Assembly: GCA_020629845.1 (NCBI GenBank)
Contig: JAHDCQ010000004.1
Span: 1-57,181, forward strand
Origin: Saprospiraceae bacterium
Lineage (GTDB): Bacteria; Bacteroidota; Bacteroidia; Chitinophagales; Saprospiraceae
Reading direction: 5' to 3'
DNA length: 57,181 nt
Shown: piece after piece, positions 34,049-42,061 of the stretch
How the letters are laid out: every line of letters starts with the position of its first letter
How positions within the stretch are numbered: the stretch's first letter is position 1
The notes under the pieces: generated by a model
Told to the model about the DNA's origin: nothing
The model's database searches: none
What the model saw: only the letters and a program-made list of their open reading frames with translations
Translations under genes and position numbers: made by a program

Positions 34049-34828
34049 TCAAAGCGTAATCGTAAAAGCAATACTAAGCCCTTGAGTACGCTCAATATTT
34101 CTGCCTAAAATATCGAATACACCGTTGAGGACAATCAGATATTCTGGTTTCATCTCTATGGATACGCCGGGATAAAAAGTGAGTAGATGTTGGTCAATAT
34201 CTCCAAAGCTTTGCTGATAGGAAACCGAAGCTAGTAGAAAAAAGTCTTTGTAGTAATGTCCGTAATCGAGATAAAGGAACATATCCGCATTGGGGAGTTC
34301 GTCGTTTTTTTGGAAATATTCTTGAATTTGTACATTGAAATCTAGGGAAGATTGCTCATCAAATTCGTAAGATGCAATTGCGCCAAAACCATAGGTTCCA
34401 ATCTGCGCTGCGCTTCTTCGTGTTTTATCCACGATGGTATTGCCAAAAGGAAAATTTGCGCCTGCCAATAAGCCAATACCTAGCTTTTTATCGGTATGTA
34501 GTGCATACTTGAATGACCAATTGCTATAATCAACACCCAAATTGCAACCAAATTCGAGAGCTTCTGTAAAAGTGTAGGCAATTCTCAAATTGATAGAAGC
34601 CCTAATTAGCAGACTGTCCGAAGTGGAGAAAATGTTTTCCAATTTACCTTCATCGTTCCAATATTCGTGGGTACGTAGGTAATTATAAGAGGGTTCAAAT
34701 TCTGCCAAACCTACCGCTATGGGCGCATGGTTTACCGCGTTGATTTTTGAACCGCTTACTCCTCCGACTTGGGCATATCCGCTGAAAAAGTATAGCAAAA
34801 ATAGTAAAAGACTGTTTATTTGTTTCAT
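34049..34828 (-). CDS. Predicted outer-membrane beta-barrel protein, unknown function
   Basis: This 259-aa protein has a signal peptide (MKQINSLLLFLLYFFSGYAQ). The rest is alternating amphipathic strands, for example LLIRASINLRIAYTFTEALEFGCNLGVDYSNWSFKYAL, and it ends in an aromatic/hydrophobic strand (GLSIAFTITL), as expected of an outer-membrane barrel of about 10-12 strands. I do not recognise a specific family. It is the last gene of the long minus-strand group, separated from the SSS symporter gene by a strong stem-loop, so it may be a separate transcript. Confidence 0.6.
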   Translation of the reverse strand: MKQINSLLLFLLYFFSGYAQVGGVSGSKINAVNHAPIAVGLAEFEPSYNYLRTHEYWNDEGKLENIFSTSDSLLIRASINLRIAYTFTEALEFGCNLGVDYSNWSFKYALHTDKKLGIGLLAGANFPFGNTIVDKTRRSAAQIGTYGFGAIASYEFDEQSSLDFNVQIQEYFQKNDELPNADMFLYLDYGHYYKDFFLLASVSYQQSFGDIDQHLLTFYPGVSIEMKPEYLIVLNGVFDILGRNIERTQGLSIAFTITL

Positions 34829-34928
34829 GGAGGCAAGTTAGGAACTTGAATAAAAATTGAAAATCAAGTTTCTAATATAAAACCAGTCTAATTAAGTTTT
34901 AGGTGTTTGCCGTTGGGCATAAATTTAA

Positions 34929-34966
34929 GCTGTCTCATCAGTAGTCGGCTAAGTTGATGAGACAGC
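34929..34966 (-). terminator. Stem-loop after the SSS symporter gene
   Basis: GCTGTCTCATCA (34929-34940) pairs perfectly with TGATGAGACAGC (34955-34966), loop 14. On the minus strand it follows the symporter stop at 34980 and is followed by TTAAATTTAT. It resembles a terminator. The GGCTGTCTCA ends also recall transposon tips, so a small relic element is an alternative. Confidence 0.6.
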
Positions 34967-34979
34967 CTAAAGCACTTAT

Positions 34980-36599
34980 TTAGCTAAAGTAAATCATAAT
35001 AAATATAACGATAGAGACAATGAATAGCGATGCTACAATATCTATCCAATTATAACTAGAACGATTACTTGCTTTTTGCTCATCCGTAAGTGATCCAAAG
35101 GTCAAGCCTTCCAATTGTGCTGCACTTGGTCGTGGAGCTAATAATGAGCCTAACACGGCTGCTGCTACACAGTACAAGAAGAAGAAGCTCGAAAACTTCA
35201 AGAAGTTCATATCTGCGAGTCCGTACAAGAGTGAATCTACTGGCAATGAGTCTTTGAAGACTTCTAGCGTCAATCGAACGGCAGCAATGGCTAAGCCTGA
35301 AAAGAGCGTAATCAAAGCCCCCATTGAATTAATTCGAGAGAAGAAAATTCCGAGCAAAAATACTGCTGTAATTGGAGGCGCGATATAGGATTGCACATTT
35401 TGTAAATAGCCGTATAAAGCACCATCTGCCAATTGTTCGATAATAGGAACCCATAGAATACCCAAGACCACGACCACTGCCGTAGCAATTCTTCCTGTCC
35501 TTACCAATTGTGCTTCAGAGGCATTAGGTCGAATTTTTTTGTAAATATCTACCGTAAATAAGGTGGAACAGCTATTGAATACGGAAGCTAAGGAAGACAT
35601 CAAAGCAGCCATCAATCCTGCGGCAACTAAACCTCTTAAACCTGCAGGCAAAATAGCCATCATTAAGGAAGGAAAGGCTTGATCGGGCGTATCCCATGCT
35701 AATTCGCCGCGCTGCTTCAATACCAATGCGATTACCCCTGGAATCAAGAATAGAAAAACAGGCGTTAATTTCAGAAATGCGCCAAAAATACTACCTCTAC
35801 GCCCTTCTTTTATATTTTTAGCCGTTAGTACGCGCTGCACGATAACTTGGTCAGTACACCAATACCAAATCCCTACAATTGTAGAGGAAAGCACCAACCA
35901 ATGCCAAGGATATTCAGGGTCATCCATTGAACGCCACATGTCCATGTATTGCGGCCCGACTTCCGCGACTACAGAGTTCCAGCCACCAGCCGCTTGTAGT
36001 CCTAGAAAAGTCAAGGTTGCCGCCCCAATCACCAAAATTATAGCCTGCAAGGTCTCCGTATACACAACGGCGCGCATTCCTCCAAGCACCGTATAAATCC
36101 CTGTGAGTATTACTGTTGCCAAAGCTCCTTGCATGAATGAAATGTCCAACAAAGTAGAAATAACAATACCACCTGCGTATAAAGTCACGGATACTTTCGT
36201 CAAGACATAGGCTGCTAGGCTAAAAAGGGAGAGAAACCATCTCGCTCTTGGATTAAATCGCTTTTCCAAAAATTCAGGCATGGTAAATACGCCGCTTCGT
36301 ACATAGAAGGGCAAAAACAACCACCCCAACAGCACGACTATCCAAGCATGGAGCTCATAAATGAGTAGCGGAAATTTATCGGCTGCACCAGAACCTGCTA
36401 AGCCTACCACGTGTTCCGAGCCAATATTAGAAGCAAAAATAGATGCTCCTACTACAAACCAGCCCATATTTCTTCCTGCCAAAAAGTAATCTTCGGAGTC
36501 GTTTTGTTTTTGTGAAATCACCCAAGCGGCTACGCCCAATAAGAGCAAGAAATAGCCCGCAATTACTATCCAATCTAAGGTTGCTAAAGTTGCTTGCAT
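34980..36599 (-). CDS. Sodium:solute symporter (SSS/SGLT family), probable sugar uptake
   Basis: This 539-aa protein with about 14 membrane segments has SSS hallmarks. They are the N-terminal DSEDYFLAGRNMGWFVVGASIFASNIGSEHVVGLAG (residues of about 34-70), the YTVLGGMRAVVYTETLQ motif (about 168-184), and the later MSSLASVFNSCSTLFTVDIYKK (about 313-334), which contributes to the Na+ site. SGLT-type members with this N-terminus carry hexoses, inositol or pentoses. Position right after GH43 xylosidase suggests xylose or xylo-oligosaccharide uptake across the inner membrane. The gene is separated from GH43 by a TATTAGGTA palindromic repeat. Confidence 0.85.
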   Translation of the reverse strand: MQATLATLDWIVIAGYFLLLLGVAAWVISQKQNDSEDYFLAGRNMGWFVVGASIFASNIGSEHVVGLAGSGAADKFPLLIYELHAWIVVLLGWLFLPFYVRSGVFTMPEFLEKRFNPRARWFLSLFSLAAYVLTKVSVTLYAGGIVISTLLDISFMQGALATVILTGIYTVLGGMRAVVYTETLQAIILVIGAATLTFLGLQAAGGWNSVVAEVGPQYMDMWRSMDDPEYPWHWLVLSSTIVGIWYWCTDQVIVQRVLTAKNIKEGRRGSIFGAFLKLTPVFLFLIPGVIALVLKQRGELAWDTPDQAFPSLMMAILPAGLRGLVAAGLMAALMSSLASVFNSCSTLFTVDIYKKIRPNASEAQLVRTGRIATAVVVVLGILWVPIIEQLADGALYGYLQNVQSYIAPPITAVFLLGIFFSRINSMGALITLFSGLAIAAVRLTLEVFKDSLPVDSLLYGLADMNFLKFSSFFFLYCVAAAVLGSLLAPRPSAAQLEGLTFGSLTDEQKASNRSSYNWIDIVASLFIVSIVIFIMIYFS

Positions 36600-36612
36600 C
36601 GTTTTTATTTTT

Positions 36613-36681
36613 GGTATTAAATATCAGGTATTAGGTATCAAGTACAACCGTACCTAATACTTAATACCTTGTACCTAATAC
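36613..36681. repeat. GTATTAGGTA palindromic repeat
   Basis: GGTATTAAATATCAGGTATTAGGTA words at the left face TACCTAATACTTAATACCTTGTACCTAATAC words at the right. It fills the spacer between the GH43 and SSS genes and touches the GH43 stop region. It has the same word as 17115-17216 and 41989-42061. Confidence 0.7.
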
Positions 36682-38306
36682 ATCTCTCTATATTCAAAAA
36701 AGTCAAAGTCTGCATGTTGTTTTTGTCCGCTTAAGTCTTGACAGCATAGTCCTACAAACATTCCTGTAAAGGCAGGGCGATAGCGACTGCTGCCCTCGCG
36801 CACATAATCATCGGACAAAATACTCGCGTCTAATATAGTACCTATTCGCAGCCACGCATTTTTCGTAGTCGCAAAATAGAATTGTAATTCAGCTCGCTTA
36901 ATTTCTGCTTTGAGGTATACGCGCTTTGCATTGCTTACATCCACAGCTTCATGGAGTATTTCTTCCATTTCAAAGTTATCGCAAGTGATAATCTGGAGAT
37001 ATTTCTTCGTCGGGTCTTCATTGCCCATAAGGTGGAGATAGTGCCAATGTGCCGTATTGTAATAGCAAACTAAACCTGCTAGTTGCTGGAAATTGCTTGG
37101 CTCAAACTCCACGCAAGTACTTACTTCAATATGAAAGTGCTGCACGCGCCTTGCTATCAAACTTTGATAATGAAATGAACTCAAAGACTCGCGCCCGAAT
37201 AGTCGCAAATATCCTGAACGGAAACTTAACGATAGCCAATCCTCTGAAATAGGTACGCGCAGCGATTGGAAGTGAATGTTTAGGTTTTCATTGTCGAAAT
37301 CATCGAACATGGTGGACGGGCGACTAGAGTTCGCCTGTCCACTAGTTATAGTTGTTTCCGAAGTGGACAGGCGAGCTAGAGTCGCCCGTCCACTAGGGAC
37401 TTCTAATCTAGGAATTTCTGCTTTTAAATACAGCCAATCATCTTCCCGCCATTCCATTTCCTCTATAGCTGTTTCGCGCCCTAGCGTACAACGTCCGCGC
37501 TGCGAAAGTGGTCGCCCGACTAGAAAGACCGCATACCAATCTCCATTAGGTGTTTCTATGAGGTCAGCATGACCGCACTTTTGTAAAGGCGCATCTGGAT
37601 GGTTTCGTGCGGAAATAATGGGATTTTGTGGATGCAATTCGTAAGGACCAGTAATATCTTTAGAACGTGCCAAACTTACGGCATGACCATATTCTGTGCC
37701 ACCTTCTGCGGTGATGAGGTAATAGTAACCATTATACTGATAAATATGGGGAGCTTCTGTAATACCTAGTTCTGAACCATCAAAAATGCTATATCGCTGC
37801 CCGATGAGGCGTTCTTGTTCAATGCTATATTCTTGTAAGAAAGTACCACCAAAAAACTTCCCTTTACGATGGTCGCAAAGCATACTAGCGAACCACTTTC
37901 GCCCATTTTTATCATGGAACAATGAGCCATCAAAACCACTCGAACTTAGGAAAATCGGCTCTGACCAATCGCCTAAAATATCATTCGTTGTAACGAGATA
38001 ATTGGGCGTGTCTTTCCAAATCCCATCGAAGGAACGCACATTCGTATAAACCAGATAAAACGTCCCCTTATCATAACTCAAACAAGGTGCCCAAACCCCA
38101 CAAGAATCAGGATTGCCCAACATATCCAATTGCGAAACGCGATTCAATGGACGCGCCACCAATTCCCAATTCATCAAATCCCTAGAATGATGAATTTGTA
38201 CCCCTGGAAACCACTCGAAGGTAGAGGTAGCGATATAATAATCCTCCCCCACTCGAATGATAGAGGGATCAGGATTGAAACCGCGAAGAATTGGATTTTT
38301 TATCAT
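36675..38306 (-). CDS. Glycoside hydrolase family 43 beta-xylosidase
   Basis: This 543-aa enzyme without signal peptide is therefore cytoplasmic. The five-blade GH43 domain (about 1-300) shows the catalytic triad in the expected places: Asp13 in GFNPDPS (base), Asp126 in SGFDGSLF (pKa modulator) and Glu184 in GITEAPH (acid). The C-terminal beta-sandwich (about 333-543) with FQSLRVPISEDWLSLSFRSGYLRLFGRESLSS is the accessory domain of two-domain beta-xylosidases such as XynB3-type enzymes. It should release xylose from xylo-oligosaccharides. The linker (about residues 303-331) is encoded by a pair of palindromes and carries RATLARLSTS and GQANSSRPST, so it seems to have been inserted. Side activity on arabinofuranosides is possible. 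Confidence 0.9.
   Translation of the reverse strand: MIKNPILRGFNPDPSIIRVGEDYYIATSTFEWFPGVQIHHSRDLMNWELVARPLNRVSQLDMLGNPDSCGVWAPCLSYDKGTFYLVYTNVRSFDGIWKDTPNYLVTTNDILGDWSEPIFLSSSGFDGSLFHDKNGRKWFASMLCDHRKGKFFGGTFLQEYSIEQERLIGQRYSIFDGSELGITEAPHIYQYNGYYYLITAEGGTEYGHAVSLARSKDITGPYELHPQNPIISARNHPDAPLQKCGHADLIETPNGDWYAVFLVGRPLSQRGRCTLGRETAIEEMEWREDDWLYLKAEIPRLEVPSGRATLARLSTSETTITSGQANSSRPSTMFDDFDNENLNIHFQSLRVPISEDWLSLSFRSGYLRLFGRESLSSFHYQSLIARRVQHFHIEVSTCVEFEPSNFQQLAGLVCYYNTAHWHYLHLMGNEDPTKKYLQIITCDNFEMEEILHEAVDVSNAKRVYLKAEIKRAELQFYFATTKNAWLRIGTILDASILSDDYVREGSSRYRPAFTGMFVGLCCQDLSGQKQHADFDFFEYREMY
37312..37393. repeat. Pair of 31-bp palindromes inserted in frame in GH43 gene
   Basis: Two units, 37312-37342 and 37363-37393, each read GTGGAC(G/A)GGCGA ... 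TCGCC(T/C)GTCCAC and are palindromic in themselves. They are also inverted relative to each other, and each is followed by TAG. They are more GC-rich than the gene around them and keep the reading frame. No other copy lies in the window. Confidence 0.75.
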
Positions 38307-38322
38307 GATTTTTTACCCCTAT

Positions 38323-39480
38323 CTACTTTACTAATTTCGCTTTATCAAAACGGGCAATGAGCGTTCTGGAGCGTCCATAATTTTCACGGATTTCTCGCAT
38401 TTTAGGGGTAAATTTATCCATTGTTCCAAAAAACTCCGCAGCGTCCTGCAAATCACGCAAGGCAGTAGTGGCATGGTCATAGGATTTTCCTGATTTTCGT
38501 TCTAAATTGAAAAAAACCGTTTTCCAATGACTGGCTTCTTCTCTGCGTACTTTTTCCATTTTTGTTTTATGTGCAGCGGCGGCGGCGGCAGCTTCTTTCT
38601 TTTGGCGTAGTTGCTTTGCTTCTCCTTTTTTACCTAAAATTTCATCAATATCTGGCCCAGCAGTAGTTGAGACATTCTGTTTTTTACCCGAAAATTCCTC
38701 TAAACGTTTGCGTAAGCGTGTACTTAGCATGGCTTCGTCTGCTAAAAGTCGAGTGAGAAAGCTTCTACATTCTTCCTCTGGAAGTTGTGCTAGAAGGGCT
38801 TGATAGTTTATTTCTTGTACTTTTTGCGAAGCACTAAAGTTTTGCGCCGCCGCAATTAGGTCTTGATTAATTTGGAACAGTTCGACTAGGGCTTGCAGAC
38901 TTGCATCCAAGCGATTTAGATTTGGGGGAATTGATGGAGCTTTAAATTCCTCATAGTCATCATCTTCATCGTAAAAATCTTTCGCATCTTGAATACGCAC
39001 TTGTTCAGAAGCTACTTTTAGCCAAAAAAGATATAAACTTCTATAATCTCCCTGAATGATTCCAGTGTGGATACTCTGAAAATCGCCTACATTGTAATCA
39101 TCTTCTTCTGCCCACCAGCCGCCTTCTTCTTCATTCCAATACATTTCTAGTAGTACGAAGCCTCGCTTCTTTTGCACCATTAGATTAAGTTCGTATTCCC
39201 TTCCAATGTCAAATTGGTGCAAGGCTGCTAAATCAACGGTATCTTCTGGAAATTTTAGCAATAGCTTTCTTGTACCATAGCTAGAAAAATAGAGTAGTGC
39301 ATCAAAATACTTCAATAATGCGCTGTCTTCATTTTTTGGAAAACTCCCATACGAATAGGTAAAGGTTGCTCCCATAGAAGTAGCACGTGCCCTACTAGAC
39401 CATGAACTCACCTCTTCACGTTCTGCTTTGTCTAGTGGTCTGCTAAAACATCGAAATTGATAACATTCGAATCCACTCAT
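38323..39480 (-). CDS. Conserved-type protein of unknown function
   Basis: This 385-aa soluble protein has no signal peptide or membrane segment. The N-terminal half (about 1-190) is rich in aromatic residues, with ECYQFRCFSRPLDKAEREEV and ATFTYSYGSFPKNEDSALLKYFDALLYFSSYGTRKLLLKFP, and contains an acidic DFYDEDDDYEEF loop. The C-terminal half is helical and very charged, with an Ala run at about 300-306 and KMEKVRREEASHWKTVFFNLERKSGKSYDHA. I do not recognise a named domain; proteins of this general type are usually annotated as hypothetical. It lies 4 nt after the 39485 gene and 16 nt before GH43, so it is translated from the xylose operon. Confidence 0.6.
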   Translation of the reverse strand: MSGFECYQFRCFSRPLDKAEREEVSSWSSRARATSMGATFTYSYGSFPKNEDSALLKYFDALLYFSSYGTRKLLLKFPEDTVDLAALHQFDIGREYELNLMVQKKRGFVLLEMYWNEEEGGWWAEEDDYNVGDFQSIHTGIIQGDYRSLYLFWLKVASEQVRIQDAKDFYDEDDDYEEFKAPSIPPNLNRLDASLQALVELFQINQDLIAAAQNFSASQKVQEINYQALLAQLPEEECRSFLTRLLADEAMLSTRLRKRLEEFSGKKQNVSTTAGPDIDEILGKKGEAKQLRQKKEAAAAAAAHKTKMEKVRREEASHWKTVFFNLERKSGKSYDHATTALRDLQDAAEFFGTMDKFTPKMREIRENYGRSRTLIARFDKAKLVK

Positions 39481-39484
39481 AAAT

Positions 39485-39883
39485 TTATTCTTTTGCTAAT
39501 TGTGCTTCTATTTTGGGGAGATATACTTCATAGGTTTTTGATTTTATGTATTTATCCAACTTATTACAAGTTGTGATGTATCCTTTCACCGCCGAGTGGG
39601 AATCACTTACTTTTCTTTCATATACATCGACATTGTAAGTACCGTCTTCGATGTCTTCTGGATAAAATTCATCCATATACTCATATTGTATTGCGAACAT
39701 TCCTATTAAGCCCAGGTTTTCAAGATGTCTTCTTTTAGTTCTTTCGCTTAGGTTTTGCTCATTCAAATAATCCATAAAGGAAAATAGAAATTTCCCTAGC
39801 CCAAAAGCATAATTGTGAGAGTTTTCATCCCAGTGCCAGTCATCTACAAATTCCTCAATTTCTTTTTTTAAATTCTCTTTCAT
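39485..39883 (-). CDS. Small acidic protein of unknown function
   Basis: This 132-aa helical, acidic protein begins MKENLKKEIEEFVDDWHWDE and contains LSERTKRRHLENLGLIGMFAIQYEYMDEFYPEDIEDG. There is no signal peptide and no recognised domain. The middle (LNEQNLSERTKRRHLENL) resembles the arm-binding helices of tyrosine recombinases only superficially. It lies 46 nt after the transketolase stop and 4 nt before the next gene, which suggests that the two unknown proteins work together. Confidence 0.6.
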   Translation of the reverse strand: MKENLKKEIEEFVDDWHWDENSHNYAFGLGKFLFSFMDYLNEQNLSERTKRRHLENLGLIGMFAIQYEYMDEFYPEDIEDGTYNVDVYERKVSDSHSAVKGYITTCNKLDKYIKSKTYEVYLPKIEAQLAKE

Positions 39884-39929
39884 ACGTACAAATAAGTAAG
39901 GGCAGCTAAAATATCAACTGCCCCAATAT

Positions 39930-41975
39930 CTAATTTTTTTTGTTCAAAAAAGCCAACACCTTATCCGCTACTTGCTCCGAAGTAAAACCAAATTTCTCAT
40001 CCAACACCTTATAAGGTGCAGAATAGCCAAAGTGCTTCACGCCCCAAACCATACCTGATGAACCTACCAAGCCGCGCAAAGTAGAAGGCAAGCCTGCCGT
40101 AAGTCCAAATTTAGGCACAGCATCAGGCAGCACACTTGCTTGATAATTTGTGGATTGATTGCGGAATAAGCCTTCACTTGGTGCAGAAACGACACTTACA
40201 TTTACGCCTTTATCCTTCAAAATATCTACCGCTCCTGCAAGGGTAGAAACCTCCGAACCATTCGCCACCAAAATCACATCGGGTGCGCCATCGGAAGCGA
40301 TGACGGTGTATGCGCCTTTTGCTGCTTGTGATGCCGATTTATAGGCATTTTCGCGTGGTAAATCTTTAATATTCTGGCGCGAAAGTATCAAGCCGCTAGG
40401 CGTATTTTTATTTTCAAGTGCTAATTTCCAAGCCACCGTTGTCTCTGCACTATCGGCAGGACGTAGAGCAAGGAAACTATTGCGATGCGAGTGATTTTGT
40501 AGTTGTTCCAATAGGCGAATTTGCGCTTCTTGCTCCACAGGTTGGTGGGTTGGGCCGTCTTCTCCTACGCGGAAGGCATCGTGTGTCCAGATGAAAATTG
40601 CTTGTTGCTCCATTAATGCACACACCCGAATTGCAGGCTTCATATAATCCGAAAAAGCGAAGAAAGTCGCACAGACAGGAATTACACCGCCATGCAATGC
40701 CATACCTGTTGCAAGGGCTGCCATTGTCAATTCGGCTACGCCTGCTTGTAGGAATGCTCCTGAAAAATCGCCATTGACAAAGGCAGAAGTTTTCTTTAAG
40801 AAACCATCCGTTTTATCACTATTCGAGAGGTCAGCAGAGGCAACAATCATGTTCTCAACCGTATCTGCTAAGTGTTCAAGTACGGCTTTAGAAGCATTTC
40901 GAGTTGCTTGATTTTCGCCTTGCTTTATGCTTGCCCAATCCATTTCTGGCAAATCGCCTGAAAAGAATAAGTCAAGCTTTGCCGCTGCATCAGCATTTGC
41001 TTTTACCCAATCTTGAAAGGCTGCTTTGCGCTTGTTGGCTGCTGCTTGTTTTTGAGCATTTGCTGCTTTGTAATGCGTCGCAACTTCCGAGAAAATTTGG
41101 AATGGATTATCTACATCGCCACCCAAGCCTTTTACAGTCGCTGCATAATCTGCATTTGATTTGCCGAGCGGCTTACCATGCAATTCTACTTCGCCTTCGT
41201 ATAGATTTCCATCTGCTTTACGCACGCCTTTACCCATTACCGTTTTTCCGATAATCAAAGTAGGGCGTTCGCTTTCATCAATTCCTGCTTGTATCGCATG
41301 GCGAATCGCATCGTGGTCGTTACCATCAATGGTGAGGACGTGCCAATTCCAAGATTCGTATTTCTTTGCCGTATCTTCTCCCGTTACATCATCCACAATC
41401 GTGGACAATTGGATGTCATTAGCATCATAAAACATGATGATATTGCCTAAACCCAAATGCCCAGCAATACGCCCGCCACCTTGTGAGATTTCTTCTTGAA
41501 TACCACCATCTGAAATATAGATGTAGGTTTTGTGTTCTACTTGTTTCCCAAAGCGCGCTGCCAAAAATCGCTCTGCAATCGCCGAACCAATACCAAAAGC
41601 ATGACCTAGACCCAATGGACCAGAGGTATTTTCAATGCCCCGCTCAAAATCTACTTCTGGATGACCTGGTGTTGGGCTTCCCCATTGACGGAAATTGCGT
41701 AAATCGTCCATGCTATACGTGCCGACTAAGGCAAGCGTACTATACAACATCGCGGACATGTGTCCTGCATCTAAGTAGAAGCGGTCGCGGAATCTCCAAT
41801 GTGGGTCACTTGGGTCATATTGGAGAAATTCAGAATATAAAATATGTGTGAAGTCTGCGCCACCCATTGGCCCGCCTGGGTGACCAGAGCTGGCTTTTTC
41901 CACCATTGCAGCCGATAATATTCGGATATTATCCGCCGCTTTCATTGAGATTTCATTGCTTGACAATGCGTTCAT
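39930..41975 (-). CDS. tkt: Transketolase
   Basis: This 681-aa ThDP enzyme of the pentose phosphate pathway converts xylulose 5-phosphate and ribose 5-phosphate to sedoheptulose 7-phosphate and glyceraldehyde 3-phosphate. The start at 41975 avoids 11 residues encoded by the palindromic repeat. Visible motifs are SSGHPGGPMGGADF near residue 25, GSPTPGHPE, the ThDP/metal site YISDGGIQEEISQGGGR with YDANDIQLS after it, GEDGPTHQPVEQ (about 465) and the transketolase end with LVGSSGMVWGVKHFGYSAPY. The SDG in place of GDG is, as far as I recall, normal for Bacteroidota transketolases. It completes the route from xylose to glycolysis in this operon. Confidence 0.92.
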   Translation of the reverse strand: MNALSSNEISMKAADNIRILSAAMVEKASSGHPGGPMGGADFTHILYSEFLQYDPSDPHWRFRDRFYLDAGHMSAMLYSTLALVGTYSMDDLRNFRQWGSPTPGHPEVDFERGIENTSGPLGLGHAFGIGSAIAERFLAARFGKQVEHKTYIYISDGGIQEEISQGGGRIAGHLGLGNIIMFYDANDIQLSTIVDDVTGEDTAKKYESWNWHVLTIDGNDHDAIRHAIQAGIDESERPTLIIGKTVMGKGVRKADGNLYEGEVELHGKPLGKSNADYAATVKGLGGDVDNPFQIFSEVATHYKAANAQKQAAANKRKAAFQDWVKANADAAAKLDLFFSGDLPEMDWASIKQGENQATRNASKAVLEHLADTVENMIVASADLSNSDKTDGFLKKTSAFVNGDFSGAFLQAGVAELTMAALATGMALHGGVIPVCATFFAFSDYMKPAIRVCALMEQQAIFIWTHDAFRVGEDGPTHQPVEQEAQIRLLEQLQNHSHRNSFLALRPADSAETTVAWKLALENKNTPSGLILSRQNIKDLPRENAYKSASQAAKGAYTVIASDGAPDVILVANGSEVSTLAGAVDILKDKGVNVSVVSAPSEGLFRNQSTNYQASVLPDAVPKFGLTAGLPSTLRGLVGSSGMVWGVKHFGYSAPYKVLDEKFGFTSEQVADKVLAFLNKKN

Positions 41976-41988
41976 GTATATAATTTTT

Positions 41989-42061
41989 GTATTAGGTATC
42001 AGGTACAAAGTATTAGGTAATAAATCGTACTTAATACTTTGTACCTAATACTTAATACCTT
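41989..42061. repeat. GTATTAGGTA palindromic repeat overlapping a gene end
   Basis: GTATTAGGTATCAGGTACAAAGTATTAGGT at the left faces ACTTAATACTTTGTACCTAATACTTAATACC at the right. The right arm supplies the last codons and stop of the MFS porter gene. It lies between the MFS and transketolase genes. Confidence 0.7.

Noticed and set aside
34929-34966. A relic insertion sequence, suggested by the GGCTGTCTCA-like ends
   Set aside because: The element is only about 40 bp, has no target duplication that I can see, and its position after a stop codon fits a terminator better.
37312-37393. A CRISPR-like array (two repeats and a spacer)
   Set aside because: There are only two units, they are inverted rather than direct, they lie inside a gene in frame, and no cas genes are near.
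39485-39883. A tyrosine-recombinase arm-binding protein
   Set aside because: The similarity is limited to one short helix, and no catalytic Arg-His-Tyr residues or recombination sites are present.
41400-41560. SDG instead of GDG in the transketolase ThDP site, at first taken as a defect
   Set aside because: The surrounding sequence (ISDGGIQEEISQG and YDAND) is, as I recall, the usual form in Bacteroidota transketolases, so the enzyme is probably normal.
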